Positions 24,501 to 36,200 of a stretch of DNA of 64,000 nt are shown one piece after another. This DNA is from Antedon mediterranea. Lineage: Eukaryota; Echinodermata; Crinoidea; Comatulida; Antedonidae. Numbering within the stretch: the stretch's first letter is position 1; every line of letters begins with the position of its first letter. The notes under the pieces are model-generated. The model ran no database searches. It saw only the letters and a list, made by a program, of their open reading frames with translations, and was not told the origin of the DNA. Made by a program: the position numbers and the translations under genes. The stretch lies in assembly GCF_964355755.1 (NCBI RefSeq), contig NC_092674.1:20486001-20550000 (forward strand), read 5' to 3'.

Positions 24501-27500
24501 TTAGGAAACCAGGTTTTATAAAACATATCAGAAGCAATACCAAAATTGTAATAACCTTTTTATTAAAAAGTCACAACTGTCCAGATTTAACCAAGTTTCA
24601 CATTTTAATTTGTTGACAAAAAATACAATTATTAATAATGACTGGAAATTATAAGTAAATGCTCATCTTGTTTGTACAGTAATATTAAAATTAATTTTAG
24701 AAATTTCTTTTTAATTAAAGTTGTAACCCAATTGGGTTGTTAAAACTAAATTTCTAAATTAAATTATTGGATATAAAGGCTTATTTCACATATTGCTAAA
24801 AATGAGTACATTATTTCTGTCTTTTAGGTAAACCAAAGACAAAATCTGGCAAGCTAACTTTGTTTACGGCACATGTTGGTCACTCATACAGGTGTAACAC
24901 ACCAGACATGGACACAACCATCACTGACTTAAAGATGACGTTCAGCAATGTTAAACTTCAACCATTTAATGTCACAAAGGGAAACTTTAGTGCCGGTAAC
25001 TTATCCATTTTTGATTATGTTTTTGCTTTGTTTAGTTTAAATTTATAGTTCAGTACATTATGGTACTGTACCTTGGTGGTATTACATGCAAGTTTACCAT
25101 CACTGGTTCATGTACACTCACTAATCATACTTAAGTGAATTATTTCTCTTAATTAAATATTTCACGTTAACTTAAACTTGAAGTCAATAATTACTGAAGA
25201 ATAGGTGATTCACTTTTCTAATTGACTGTGCCACAAGTGTTTTCTAGCCAGGATTAAATTAATTAAAATAATTTTTTTTAAATGTTACTTTATAGAATCG
25301 GTCTGCACAGCTGATTTGGCCAAATCTACACCTATGCCTACAACAGCTGTTACTACTATGATGATGACCAATATGTCTATGACCAATATGTCAACTGAAA
25401 TATTGACCACTGTGATGGACATAAATACTACAACTGGCGCCGTCACCACCAAGGCTAGCCCAACAACAATGGCTACCACCACTAAGCCACCAACTGAAGG
25501 CAACTGGACTGTTAAGGACAGTAAGGGCAAACCCTGCATGAACATGGCTTTTAAGGCTAACTTCAGCTACTCCTATCAAGATGCTAAAAACAAGGTAACA
25601 GAAAACTATTCTTTATTTTAAATTTCTTTTTTGTTTTATTTAGTACTCTGTCACAATAAGCATTGAGAAACAAAAATGATGGCCAAAATCACAACTGCTT
25701 ATTTCTTATGGGGCAAGTTACACAAAAGTTAAGCATTGAACTTTTAGAATATTACAATTATTGTTGCTCCAGTAATCCAACACACTAAGCCAAACGCCCT
25801 CACAATGAACGCATATTCTAGGAATTTTTGGATTATAAATTTGGTGACTAATTTAATTGTTTTGTTTCAGACTAAAACCGAGACTGTTATGCTACCATTT
25901 ACTGCTGATCCCAGTATGTCCACTTGTGGTGAAAACAGTTCTACATTTGTGTTGCAATTTGAACATTCAAACAACACATGGATGATGGAGATGGTGTTTG
26001 ATTTGCTCAACACCAAGGACTACACCCAAGTAGATGGACAGTACAATGCATTTCAAATGACTGAATTACTTGTAAACTACACTGATCCACTTTCTATGAG
26101 TAAGTTTTTAAATGTAATACTTTAATAACTTAAGTTATATTTTTGAGGTTTTTTTTACGGAAGTTATTAACTTTATTAAAACTACAAAATTGCCCTTTTT
26201 ACAATTTTATTTCATAAACCAATACTTTGGTAGTGATAAGTATAACACGAACATCGTGTGCTGTTGGGTAGTTTCTACTATTCAATGGTTAGTCAATGGT
26301 ACTAATCAACAACCAACTTGTTGTGATATGTGAGTGAAAACCAACCTAACTCAGTGCTTGTCTAGAATAAACGATTGAATAAAAGTTTACTTGTTGACAG
26401 TAGGTAATTGATGTTTGTATCAACTTGGCTCTACCTCATTTAAATAGAACAGTTATGGTTACCATTTGTATCGTTGATAAGTCAATTTTGTGTATATATG
26501 TATTTTTGTGTGCTACTAATATCATTACTTGGAATACAATTTTTATAAATTAAGTATTTAGACCTTTTATCATTTTAACACATTCTTATTAATGGTGTCA
26601 ACTTATTTGTAAGAAGTAATGAAAAAAAAAGAAAAAGAGTGGAAATAATAAAGGTAGGTTGTTCCCGTCGTGAAGGAAAAAAAAGAACAGTCAATCTTTA
26701 AATCCTTAAATTATATTCTCAATCAAAAAATAAACAATCAGTATATACAGTATTAATTTTATTCACCAATTTCTCAAATGAATCCAGCTTCATTTTTTTA
26801 ATCTGGTGCTCCAACTTGATACTGTTGAATCTGCTCCCATTTGCGCAAATGCTATCAAATAATATCTTATTGGCTGAAACTGTCTTCATTTTTAGTTTTA
26901 TTTTTACTTACAGATTACGAGGTTAACACTACAAGAACACACTTTAAAACTAATGTGAACATGACATACAAATGTGATGCAGATGACAATATTGAGGTGG
27001 AGATGATGAATGTCACATTTACTGATGTTAAATTCCAACCATTTGCTAAAGGTCAATCATATCCTGGTGAACGTAAGTTATTTCAATCATCAGTCATTGT
27101 TATGTTGCTATCATAATTATTATTAAAGTCAATTTTCTCCCTCTTCCAACTGTCATCATCGTCATCATCAGCATCATCATCATCTTCCGGCCTTTACATT
27201 CTGAAGGTAATGTCCTGAATGTGTGTGAGCCAATGGATGAGCTATCAAGTTGGGTGTATAGCTTTTAAAGCTTTGCTTGGTAAAGCACCCGAATATCTCG
27301 CTAATAAACTTTTAAGAGTACCTGCTGAACTACTACTACCCACATTACGACACAGGGTGATTTTATTATTCCGAAACCCAATAAATTGAATCATTTAGAT
27401 GCAGTTTTAATTACTGTATCTGACTGCTAAATATTTGAATTCTATGTCTACAGATCTTTGAAGTTGTAGTTCCATAGACTTATTTAAAATTAATTCAGAA

Positions 27501-27838
27501 ATGCTATTTTAAATAACTATTTTATCAAAGTTTTTCTCTGTTTTAACGCACCTAATATATTGTTTTTTTCTTAGTTGTGCAAACGTACCAGATGGTACAG
27601 TGTGTAACATTCCAGGTGTGCTCCAATATTTGCAAAATAGTATTCTTCTTAAATGGTTTTTACAACATAACATGTTCCATAATTTTTTTTAGTCCAAGAT
27701 TGCAAGTTGGATGACAAATCAAGTAACGTTGTACCAATTGCTGTTGGATGCGCCCTTGCTGGGCTTGTCGTTATTGTACTTATTGCATACCTGATTGGCC
27801 GCAAGAGAACAAAGAGTGTTGGTTATCAGACAGTCTAA
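18581..27838 (+). CDS. LAMP1-like lysosome-associated membrane glycoprotein (two LAMP domains)
   Basis: Exons: 18581-18629, 23605-23705, 24141-24357, 24828-24995, 25296-25594, 25871-26099, 26914-27072 and 27693-27838. They total 1368 bp, 455 residues, all phases consistent. Exon 1 gives a signal peptide (MRTHIVIFTLTSLLAYG). Domain 1 has its four Cys at KACILL, GSSCGE, YRCNT and SVCTA. A Thr/Met/Pro-rich hinge (exon 5) is the mucin-like linker. Domain 2 has four Cys at KPCMN, STCGE, YKCDA and QDCKL. The TM segment (AVGCALAGLVVIVLIAYLIG) is followed by basic residues and a GYQTV end, the GYxxPhi signal for AP-mediated delivery to lysosomes. NxS/T sites are abundant. Human LAMP1 (417 aa) has the same architecture. 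LAMP1 versus LAMP2 orthology cannot be settled by eye. Introns carry repeat relics. Confidence 0.93.
18770..19265. repeat. TAGGCCTA-word cluster
   Basis: Variants of CTAGGCCTAG and TAGCTAGGCC recur many times (for example 18795-18825, 18962-19013, 19128-19155, 19243-19275). Similar clusters lie at 21997-22070 and 51890-52240, and single copies occur throughout. There is no fixed period, so it is a low-complexity word cluster, not a tandem satellite. Confidence 0.6.
19690..19815 (-). mobile_element. LINE reverse-transcriptase C-terminal relic
   Basis: On the minus strand the frame reads KDLSVPCFCTKTYGGRCFSF followed by AASSLWNKLDHFVK. This matches the CR1/L2-like C-terminal block (P.TRTKTYG.RSFS.AAP.LWN.LP). 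The reading continues without further matches, so only this fragment is kept. It is in intron 1 of the LAMP1-like gene. Confidence 0.6.
21579..21834. repeat. Long near-perfect hairpin (about 256 nt)
   Basis: The two halves are inverse copies over about 108 bp each. CAGTAATTACTATTAAACGT (from 21583) faces ACGTTTAATAGTAATCACTG (to 21830), and TACAAATAATGGCATGAGGT faces its complement at about 21740-21760. The loop is around 21692-21722. It contains no coding frame and is probably a foldback MITE. It lies in intron 1 of the LAMP1-like gene. Confidence 0.8.
23770..23905. repeat. Imperfect inverted repeat
   Basis: TTACGGTCCTGAACCAGCAA with AATGTTTCATTTTC on the left faces GAAAATGAAACATTAACATT and TTGCTGGACCGGAACC on the right, around a short loop at about 23838-23868. 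It looks like a small MITE between exons 2 and 3 of the LAMP1-like gene. Confidence 0.55.
23988..24065 (+). repeat. tRNA-like SINE head
   Basis: TGGTCTAGTAGTTAGGACAT (A-box-like, about 23994-24013) and GGTTCAGGGTTAGAATCTC (about 24031-24049, B-box-like) have the spacing of a tRNA gene of Glu/Asp type. There is no intact cloverleaf. It is probably the 5' head of a SINE inserted in the intron before exon 3 of the LAMP1-like gene. Confidence 0.45.
27240..27400 (+). mobile_element. Short LINE relic
   Basis: With one frameshift the plus strand reads FKALLGKAPEYLANKLLRVP followed by LRHRV, the LINE block usually written F+.L.G.AP.YL..L. It lies in the last intron of the LAMP1-like gene. Only about 50 codons remain. 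Confidence 0.5.
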
Positions 27839-27900
27839 TTAAAGCAATTGATTTCATGTACATCAAATTTGCAATAAAAATTTCAGATTATTAAAAACAT
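27839..27900 (+). other. 3' UTR and poly(A) signal of the LAMP1-like gene
   Basis: AATAAA lies at 27873-27878, 35 bp after the stop codon, followed by T-rich sequence. This gives a very short 3' UTR if used. It is the first and only good hexamer close to the stop. Confidence 0.55.
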
Positions 27901-29210
27901 TTTTTTTATTGTCTATAAGATCGTTAATCAAATTTGAATGTCGTTTATTATTTTTTTACAAAATAAATAGATCCAATCATTTTTAGACCAACTGAATTCT
28001 AACCTTTCTTTTTAACAAATCACTTGATATTACAAAAGTACTTGAAATTTACAAAAGTTATAAAACATTTAAAAGATACAATAATTATATTCAACACTAT
28101 GCATTAAAATCTGTATTTTATTGTTACTGAGAAAACTCATGCAGATTACAATCATTTGAAACTGAATTTACATTTTTATCTTTATTTTCAATGATTTTCA
28201 GATATTTTTGTTGTGTGATTTCCTATAATATTGTATTATAATCAGTGTTAAATGTGCATTCAATGCAATCCCCTTGTAAGTTGAATGATTAGATACAGTA
28301 GTTTCATATTGCAACTCAATTTGATTGGCGAAAATGTTGGTTTTAACAAGTTTAACAATGATTTATAAAATTTACTCAGAATTGACTCTTTTTATTGTAA
28401 AATCACAACAAATAATTGTTATCTGTTTTCTACATATTAAGATGGTTGTAGTACTACTTATATACAGTTTCAGGAATATCGGAAAACTAATCTTGTTTTA
28501 GTGAATGTATACTATATTTAGATTATAGCTGTGGGGTTTTGCTTTCATTTTGATGAGCTATGAGCATATTTTCTCATTCGGCAAGCAGGCCTGTTAATCA
28601 AAAGCACTGCGACATGATGCTTTACAAGGCTAATCACAGTGTACAGTATGTTGTCTATTGACACTCCCAATGCATGTGATTTGCTTCGCCATCCATTTGC
28701 TTCAAAGAAATCTGAATATGAATCAGCCATGCACATTACCACGTAATTGTAGGCATATTAGATTTTCATAAATTGATACTACACAAAACCATAGATCGAG
28801 AATTTTTATATTTGAAATGTTCACAGTTGAAACTATTGTGTTGTATTTGTACACATTGTTTGTATATTATGCTTAAATTGTTACCCAATGAATGAGTTTT
28901 TTTTTAATTTTGCTAAAAATAGATTGTTTTGTTTGCACTGTACATAGAATACTCTTAAAAATTTGGTTTAAAAAAGTCGTAAATTTGTCTGTAAAATGCA
29001 CAGTACAGTACTTGCAATAGAAGAATGCAATAGGCCTACAATAAAAACCAGTAGGTCCGATATTGCATGTTAACATTTGTCTGTGTAAGAAACCAGTGAT
29101 CGTTAAATAAATTACACAAAACCCCACAAAAGGTTTCTTGATTCTTTATTGAAGTTAATCAGATTACTATCACAATGTTATTTGGCACTATTTGTCTGTA
29201 CATACTCTTA
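27901..29210. other. Intergenic stretch between the first two LAMP genes
   Basis: No supported gene or repeat. Minus-strand open frames at 28545-28742 and 28873-29127 are short, have no motif and no splice context. Confidence 0.35.
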
Positions 29211-29346
29211 AGCTCTGTCTACACTATCAAACTATTTTGACAAAAAAAGATGTGCCAAAATATGGTAATGATATTCCCAAATATGGTAGTGGTATGATGT
29301 CATCGTGTCCATGGGTACATCACATTTTGTGTAGATAGAGCTTTAC
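29211..29346. mobile_element. MITE, 'AGCTCTGTCTACACTATCAA' family, copy 1
   Basis: The left end AGCTCTGTCTACACTATCAA is mirrored by GTGTAGATAGAGCT at the right end. The interior has the repeated phrase AAATATGGTA-TGATAT with CATCATGTCC-ATGGGTACA. A second, longer copy with the same phrases is at 37527-37790. Confidence 0.7.
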
Positions 29347-29394
29347 AAAAGCTGTCTAATTTGTGTTCGTACGTATTGCTACTGAGTTGAGCTT

Positions 29395-29690
29395 GATTCT
29401 TGTAGGTCTACTCTTGGGTGGGCTTCTTTTCAAGATGGGGTTCTTTTCGAGATTACTTTTGCCTAAATTGTAAAACAGGGGCGGTATTACTATACATTGG
29501 TAAGAGCAATATACCGTAAAACCTTGAAAAGGAGCCCCTTTTTACTACTTTTGGGTGGGCCTCTTAAAGATGGGCTTCTTTTCGAGATTACTTTTGCAAA
29601 CTAAAGAGGGTGTGTATTCAATTAACTATTTTGAAAAGAAGTCCATTAGGCTTGATTTCGAGATGGGCTTAACTTTAACTTTTTTATATA
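29395..29690. repeat. Repeat with GGGCTTCTTTTCGAGATTAC phrases
   Basis: The phrase GGGCTTCTTTT-AAGATGGG...TTTTCGAGATTACTTTTGC occurs twice (about 29418-29463 and 29571-29600). The segment CCGTAAAACCTTGAAAAGGA lies between them, with GAAAAGAAGTCC in inverse orientation beyond. It looks like a decayed MITE pair. The family is not identified. Confidence 0.45.
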
Positions 29691-30266
29691 CAGTATAATA
29701 ATATGACTCTGACATTGATAGTTCATAGTTCATTTTATTTGTCCAAAAGGAAATTCATGTTGACATATACAATTGCTCAAAATTAGTTAAAGGTACATAA
29801 AATACATTTAAATAATACAACAGAGCTACACAATTATTCTGATAAACAATGAATTAACTGAGTTTAAATTGTCTGTTTGAATATGGAATAAAACTTGCCC
29901 TTGCCTTTAATGCTCAGATCACAAAAACCATAATTGTGTGACCATGTATAATTATATGTGAGGGCTGAGTTATTTGTATGACGTAGCCTACTGTACAAAA
30001 CCAACCAACCAATACAAACATAATTCTGATAGTGACATTTCTTTTGATTCGGTTCGGTAATCGGGTCATATAACTATATTATATAGATTTACATAGAGTA
30101 CACTGTGTACATAGTACACCACAACGATTACAAACTGTGTGATCTTTGGCCACAACAGGTACAGATATTTTGGTGGTTATAGCCATAGAACATTCATAAC
30201 CCATACATGCAGTGTGATTTCAAGAAATATTAATATAAAATTGTATTCAATTCCAGTTCTTCAATC

Positions 30267-33200
30267 ATGATCGAGTTGACAGAGAAGCACCATATATTGT
30301 TTGCGGTTATTAGCGGTAAGTATAACTCGTATAACCATGGAGGTATAACTAGGCCTGATACCGCCATGGTATTACTTTTATATACGATCAGGTTCGCCAG
30401 CTGCAGTCAAGGTTATATATTGCCATTTTATAGCATACACGTGATGACGATTACTGAATATCCGTTAATACGTCTTATTTATGGTAAACGAAACAACATT
30501 AATATTTTCTTTCTGTTTAAAAATAAACAACAACAACAAAAAGACGCAGAGATACATCCAAATGAGTTGGTGCATACCTTAAGTGTGGGGGACGGGGCGG
30601 GGTTGAGGTGCGGGACTGTGGTAAGTGTGAAAATAAACCTCGAGTCACTGAAAGTGCACTCAAATTAAAAACAAATATCAATACCAGATAGGCTTCATTA
30701 TGCCAGATACTGTAGTTTACTGCTCGAGAGAATTATGAACAGCACTTTATACGTTTCTTGTTCAGGTAACGTTACGGGTTTGCTGACCAGGCGCCCGGAG
30801 ATTGTCGATCGAAAACATCGATAGTGATTTCCGTCCGTTTTCGTCACATTTATCATGTTGAGTGTCCCTGTCCCGTTCGTAGAAAAAAGTTTATATTCAC
30901 TATAGAAACGTTTAGGGATGAACAATGCAACATTCAGTAGGCATGTTACCTTTGCAGCCATAATTATTTTTATATGAGATCCTTTTGATGTCCAAATCAA
31001 TAATTTAAATCAGCGAATTAATACAATTTCAAAACAACATTAATTTGATTAAATATTGTACATTACCAATGGAAATTAGGTAATGGCTTTATATCTGAAA
31101 CTGAATCATATAAATATCTCGGTGTACATATTTCTCGTAAATTAAATGACCATATACAAATTGAGAATGTTATAAAAAAAGGTCAAAGATTAATAGCGTA
31201 CGTTAAATCAATTATCAGTAGCTTTGATAACTTTAACAGAGTATATTATGGAGATACTGTGTGGAGATCGATAGTTCTCCCATCTATCAACTATGGTTGT
31301 TCAGTATGGTGCTCTTTAAGTAGAATAGATATAGATAAACTAGAGCTGCGCGTCTCCAGCTCCAAATGGCGCGTTATATCTTAAAAGCACCTCGAAATAC
31401 ACCTTGTGCCGCCTTATACGGAGAGCTTGGTTGGTCTCCAATTAACGAGATTCATAACGCTCTTCGTATGAAATACTTCCATAGAATTATAAAGATGGAA
31501 AACTATCGATGGCCAAAAATTATGTTTATTGGAATGCTACAACTTAATTGTGAATTTAAAGACTTAAGGTATAAGTTTCTATCTTGTATAAACGATATTC
31601 TCTTGAAGTGTAATTGTGAATCCAAAAATATTTTCACCACTCTCTCAAATTATAAAGAAGTCTACTTTCCAATTTCTGAAATCTTAAGAAAACTTAACTA
31701 TATAATGATAGATGAATGGAGAATTGAATTACAAAATAAATCAAGTCTCCAAATCTATGAAACATTAAAATCAAAACCTGGACTTGAAAATTACTTAATT
31801 GATAAAACTAATTTTGAAGGTGCTGCATTAAAATTTAAAGCTCGTTCAAATACTCTACCTTTGAATGATAGAACTGCAAATTGGAATATTGATAATAATA
31901 AAAAATGTAAATTGTGCGGTACAAATTCGGACGAAGACATCCATCATTTCATCCTTAATTGTCCAGCTTTAAATAATATACGTAATCAGGAATTATTTAA
32001 TTTATATGTGGATATGTATAGAAATGGCAGCAAAGATATGTTTGATACTTTTTATACTTCTCCTGAAAATGACAAACTTAAATATATTTTGGGATACTCA
32101 GATAATTTAATTGATGAAGAGTGTGAAAATATTTTGGATAGTTTTTGTAAAAGATACCTAAAACAAGCATGGCAATTTCGAAATGATTCACTGAATTCCA
32201 TGACTCAATAACTATGTTATCTACATTGCTACATTAAGTAAATTGAAAAAAAGTGGGGGGGGGGGGAGGAGTTGGGGGTTTTTCGTAATAAGCTGTGTTT
32301 ATCAGTTGATTTGATTTTATTTTATACACTTTTACTATATCTTGTTTTGTATTCATTGTGTAAAGTAATGATCTACTGTATGTATCGATGTAAATGGGGG
32401 GGGGGGGGGGTAGGATAGGGGTTGATAGTTGCTTTTGCCTTTTTTTACTTTTCTGTTAATTGTTATATTTTATATTGTGAAGGATGCACCTTTGTGCTAA
32501 GTGTGCCACCGATCTAAAGGTGTAATTCCAAATAAATAAATAAATAAATGTTTAATTTCTATTTTTGTAAAGTCATTAGTTATCTGCTGGTGGTGGAGGG
32601 AAAGGCGCCTGTTGGAGAATGGACAGTGACTAACCAGGCAGGTAGAATATGCATGAAGATGAAAATGGGCGCCACTCTAACTATTCCATATTCGACTTCC
32701 GCTGGACAGGTATAAATCATGGTTGAAATACTTAAGTGTTTGGACATGTCACGAACTCCTCTTACGTATGTTTCCGAGCGGTGGAAATACTTTAGGAACT
32801 CCCTTGTGACATAAAAGTATACACACAAAATCCACAAAGTTGTAAAATAACTCACAAACAAACCAGTAAGCACTTTGAACAACAGCTTCACAATAACTTT
32901 CACAATCCAACCTCTAATATCCAACCTTCTTCAAAATAAATGCTTCAATCAAAAATCCTTCTCCCAATTGTCATACTTCCCCTTATACAATATGTTCCTA
33001 TCTTTCTAGATTTCTTATTCTTATTGGATTACAGTTTCTATTAATAGCACTTCTGGAATGTTCCTGATTGTTCTTATTAATTACTATACCTGGTTTCTTA
33101 AATCAAAACATCTTATTCTAGAATGTTCATATTAAGGAATGATAATTTATTACAGGACAATTAACATTTTGATAGGATTCTTACAATAATAAAGATTTGG

Positions 33201-36200
33201 TCCACCAGGACGCAATGCAAGCAATGGATTATCCGAACTGCTGTTTGTCATTTTTACGCTGGTAAAACAACATTATCTTGCTTCACACGCATCACCAATA
33301 TAATACTTAGACTTGGTTCCCACTAGTATGTAACGCAAGAACATAAACGCAACGTAAGCGAGTTGACCAATGACAAGCGACAGTTCGAATATTCCATCGC
33401 TTGTGATTGGTCAACTCATTTACGTTACGTTACGTCCTTGTGTTGCGTCTCTAGTGGGAACCAAGCATTAGTTTCCCAATTATAGAGACGCAATGCAAGT
33501 CCGACGTAAGCGTAACGTAAGTAATTTGACAAGCGATGGATTGCGTTGCATCTAGGAATCAAGCTTAGATATACTGCTGCTTCAATGAAATTACTTCAGT
33601 AAGCAGACATTACAACATGATCGTGTGCTTTGCCTCATGAAAATCTCGAGAAAAATACATGAAATTTAAATAGAAAAATATGCTAATTAATACATTTTTC
33701 CATAGACGACGGCAGACGTGTATGTACCCACCTCCGCAAGCCCTACCGACTACTCTAAGTGTGAAGGGGATTCAGTGTCCTTCTCACTAAAGTTTTTCAT
33801 GACACTTAGTAACTACTGGACGGTCGGATTTGACTACAAGAAATCGGGATCACAGTACCAACTCGATAAAATATCTGTTGGATATACATACGACGAACAT
33901 CTCCCTGGTCATACAGCAAGTAAGGTTTTTATTCTTCTCTAGTTGTTTAGATATTCGTATATCATAACGGATTAGTCATTGGTGGTAATTGTAACTACTG
34001 TACTATGTCAGGGTTACTTATTGATAAACTCTCATTACATCCGTACTCATTACAGTGTTTTTATTTGCCAATACAAAAAAGGTGAGTGAAGTGTAATATG
34101 GTTGAATAAGTTAATTGTAGAAAACTTATCAATGCAATGTAACTGGCATGCTTCAGATGCCTGAATCTTAATTAAAGTTCGAAGATTAAATCTTTGTCCA
34201 TGAATACGAATATCCAAATAATGTGTATCATGTCATATATCTGGCCCGTGCGCATTTCTAATCAAGATTTGGCAACCTGAGTCTCAATCTATTCCGCGTA
34301 TGAAGTAGTATCCTTTAGAAATCCTGAAAAAAATAGTACTTTGCTTTCTCAGACAATACATGTTATTCACACATTATTTCCGACAATTTACGGAAGCATG
34401 AGTGCGAGTCCTGAAGTTTGCGAAATAAACGTTTAATGGATCCACCCTTACCACCACCAAAGTTAAATTGATCTTATTGGAAAGAAACTATTGAAATCAA
34501 AATGTGTGAAAGCAAAGCAAACGCGTACACGTGATGACCTCATTATTATTCAGTCGGTAGCTGGAGCTGGGTTGCACAGGATATAATAGAAGTGACCCAT
34601 TGAAAGTCTTTCATATACGTTGGGCGAATATTTGAACAACTTCACAACGCTGTTTCAGTGGAGAGTTTTAACATCATCTATTGTGTAATAAATGCCATTA
34701 TAACGATATTATTCCATCAATAGATACATTAAGTGTCATTCATATTTAATCGTTTGATTAATATATTTTATAACATAAAAGTTTATTGTAGAACAGCTAT
34801 ACTATTATTAAACAGAATAATGAATGTTTTGTATTCTTTGATGGAAGAACATTTTATTTTTCCAACACTAAACATGTATTATTATTTTGCAAAAATACCA
34901 GCTGCATTGTGATCTTTAGGTAGAGATCATTTACCAAGGTATTTGTGTGAATTCTTGTTTCTCATGATAACATGTAAAAAGATTGATCTTATAAATCTTT
35001 TAAAATAAAGGAATACATCGTTACTCGTTGATTAAACCTAATGAAGGCCCGAGTTGCGTATGTAAAATTCAAGCAGACGTCCTCTCACGTGGAAATCGTC
35101 ACCCATCAACAATCTCCACTCTCAAATCACGGAGAGTATACCGTACATCACCATTATTTACGATGTTTGTATTGATGGCGAACCATGATATAGTTTATTA
35201 GCCGAAGGTTTGGCATTTTAAATCCAAATATTTTTAACTAAGTCTATTGCATGCATTGCCTATTGGTCTTTAAAATCAACTAAACACACAGGATTCATGG
35301 TTCACCGTCTTGAAATTCAGTATTATTGTTGAATACAGTTCATTGTCGTTGTTCTCAAGCATATCGTTAGAACGACAGTAAATGGTAATCTTTTATACTA
35401 GGCTTAAGGCTACTACCTATTTATTGTTTACAAAGGTCACAAGTTACTATAACTTTTAGAATTATCAGGTATATATTGCACACAACTACATTTTTTATGC
35501 TGCATTGAGAATGTTTCTGTGGGATACAAGGCAACCTTCAGTCATTCAGTTATCTTTGTTAGTTAACTGTTTATTTTTACAACTTATATGTTTCATTTTT
35601 TATTCACATTTTTCGAGTTTAGAAGGAAGTATTGATTAATTTTATCAAAGCACTTTTATAATAATAATAATAAATAATAATAATAAGATTTTTATAGCGC
35701 ACATACCACTCCAGAGTGCTCAAGGCGCATTTATAAAAAGAAATGAGTAAAACTTCGAGAAATGCACGACTCTGAAGTTTAAGAAATTATTTATAAATTC
35801 CGGGAATAAGCTGAAGACATTATAATTATGGACAACCTTCCCATAACAATATACCATGGGGAAAGCTTATTTCGGAAAACTATCCCAGGAAACTGCCCTC
35901 CGATACATCTGTTCCACTTTATATTACAAAAATGGCATTGAACATTGTAATGTCATATGGAGATACAGTAGTAGCAGAATTAAGTGCATTTAGTGGAAAA
36001 TTGTCTTAAGTCTCTAGTTGTCCTTATTTTTAGTCGCGTGGATGCGACTCTATAGTTCACTATGTCGGTCGGTCGGTCTGTCGGTCGGTCTGTCGGTCTG
36101 TCTGTCGGTCCGGTATCACTATGCGTTTTAGCACGCGACTTATGGCTGTTGGCCTTGTTATGTTTTGTCTGTAAAGTACGGTAGGTGTTTTAGCTGGAAA

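Noticed and set aside
25285-25579. Minus-strand hydrophobic frames of 62-86 codons
   Set aside because: They are antisense to the Thr-rich hinge exon of the LAMP1-like gene.
32580-32924. Minus-strand 114-codon frame with hydrophobic segments
   Set aside because: It overlaps exon 2 of the single-domain LAMP gene in antisense; no family match.
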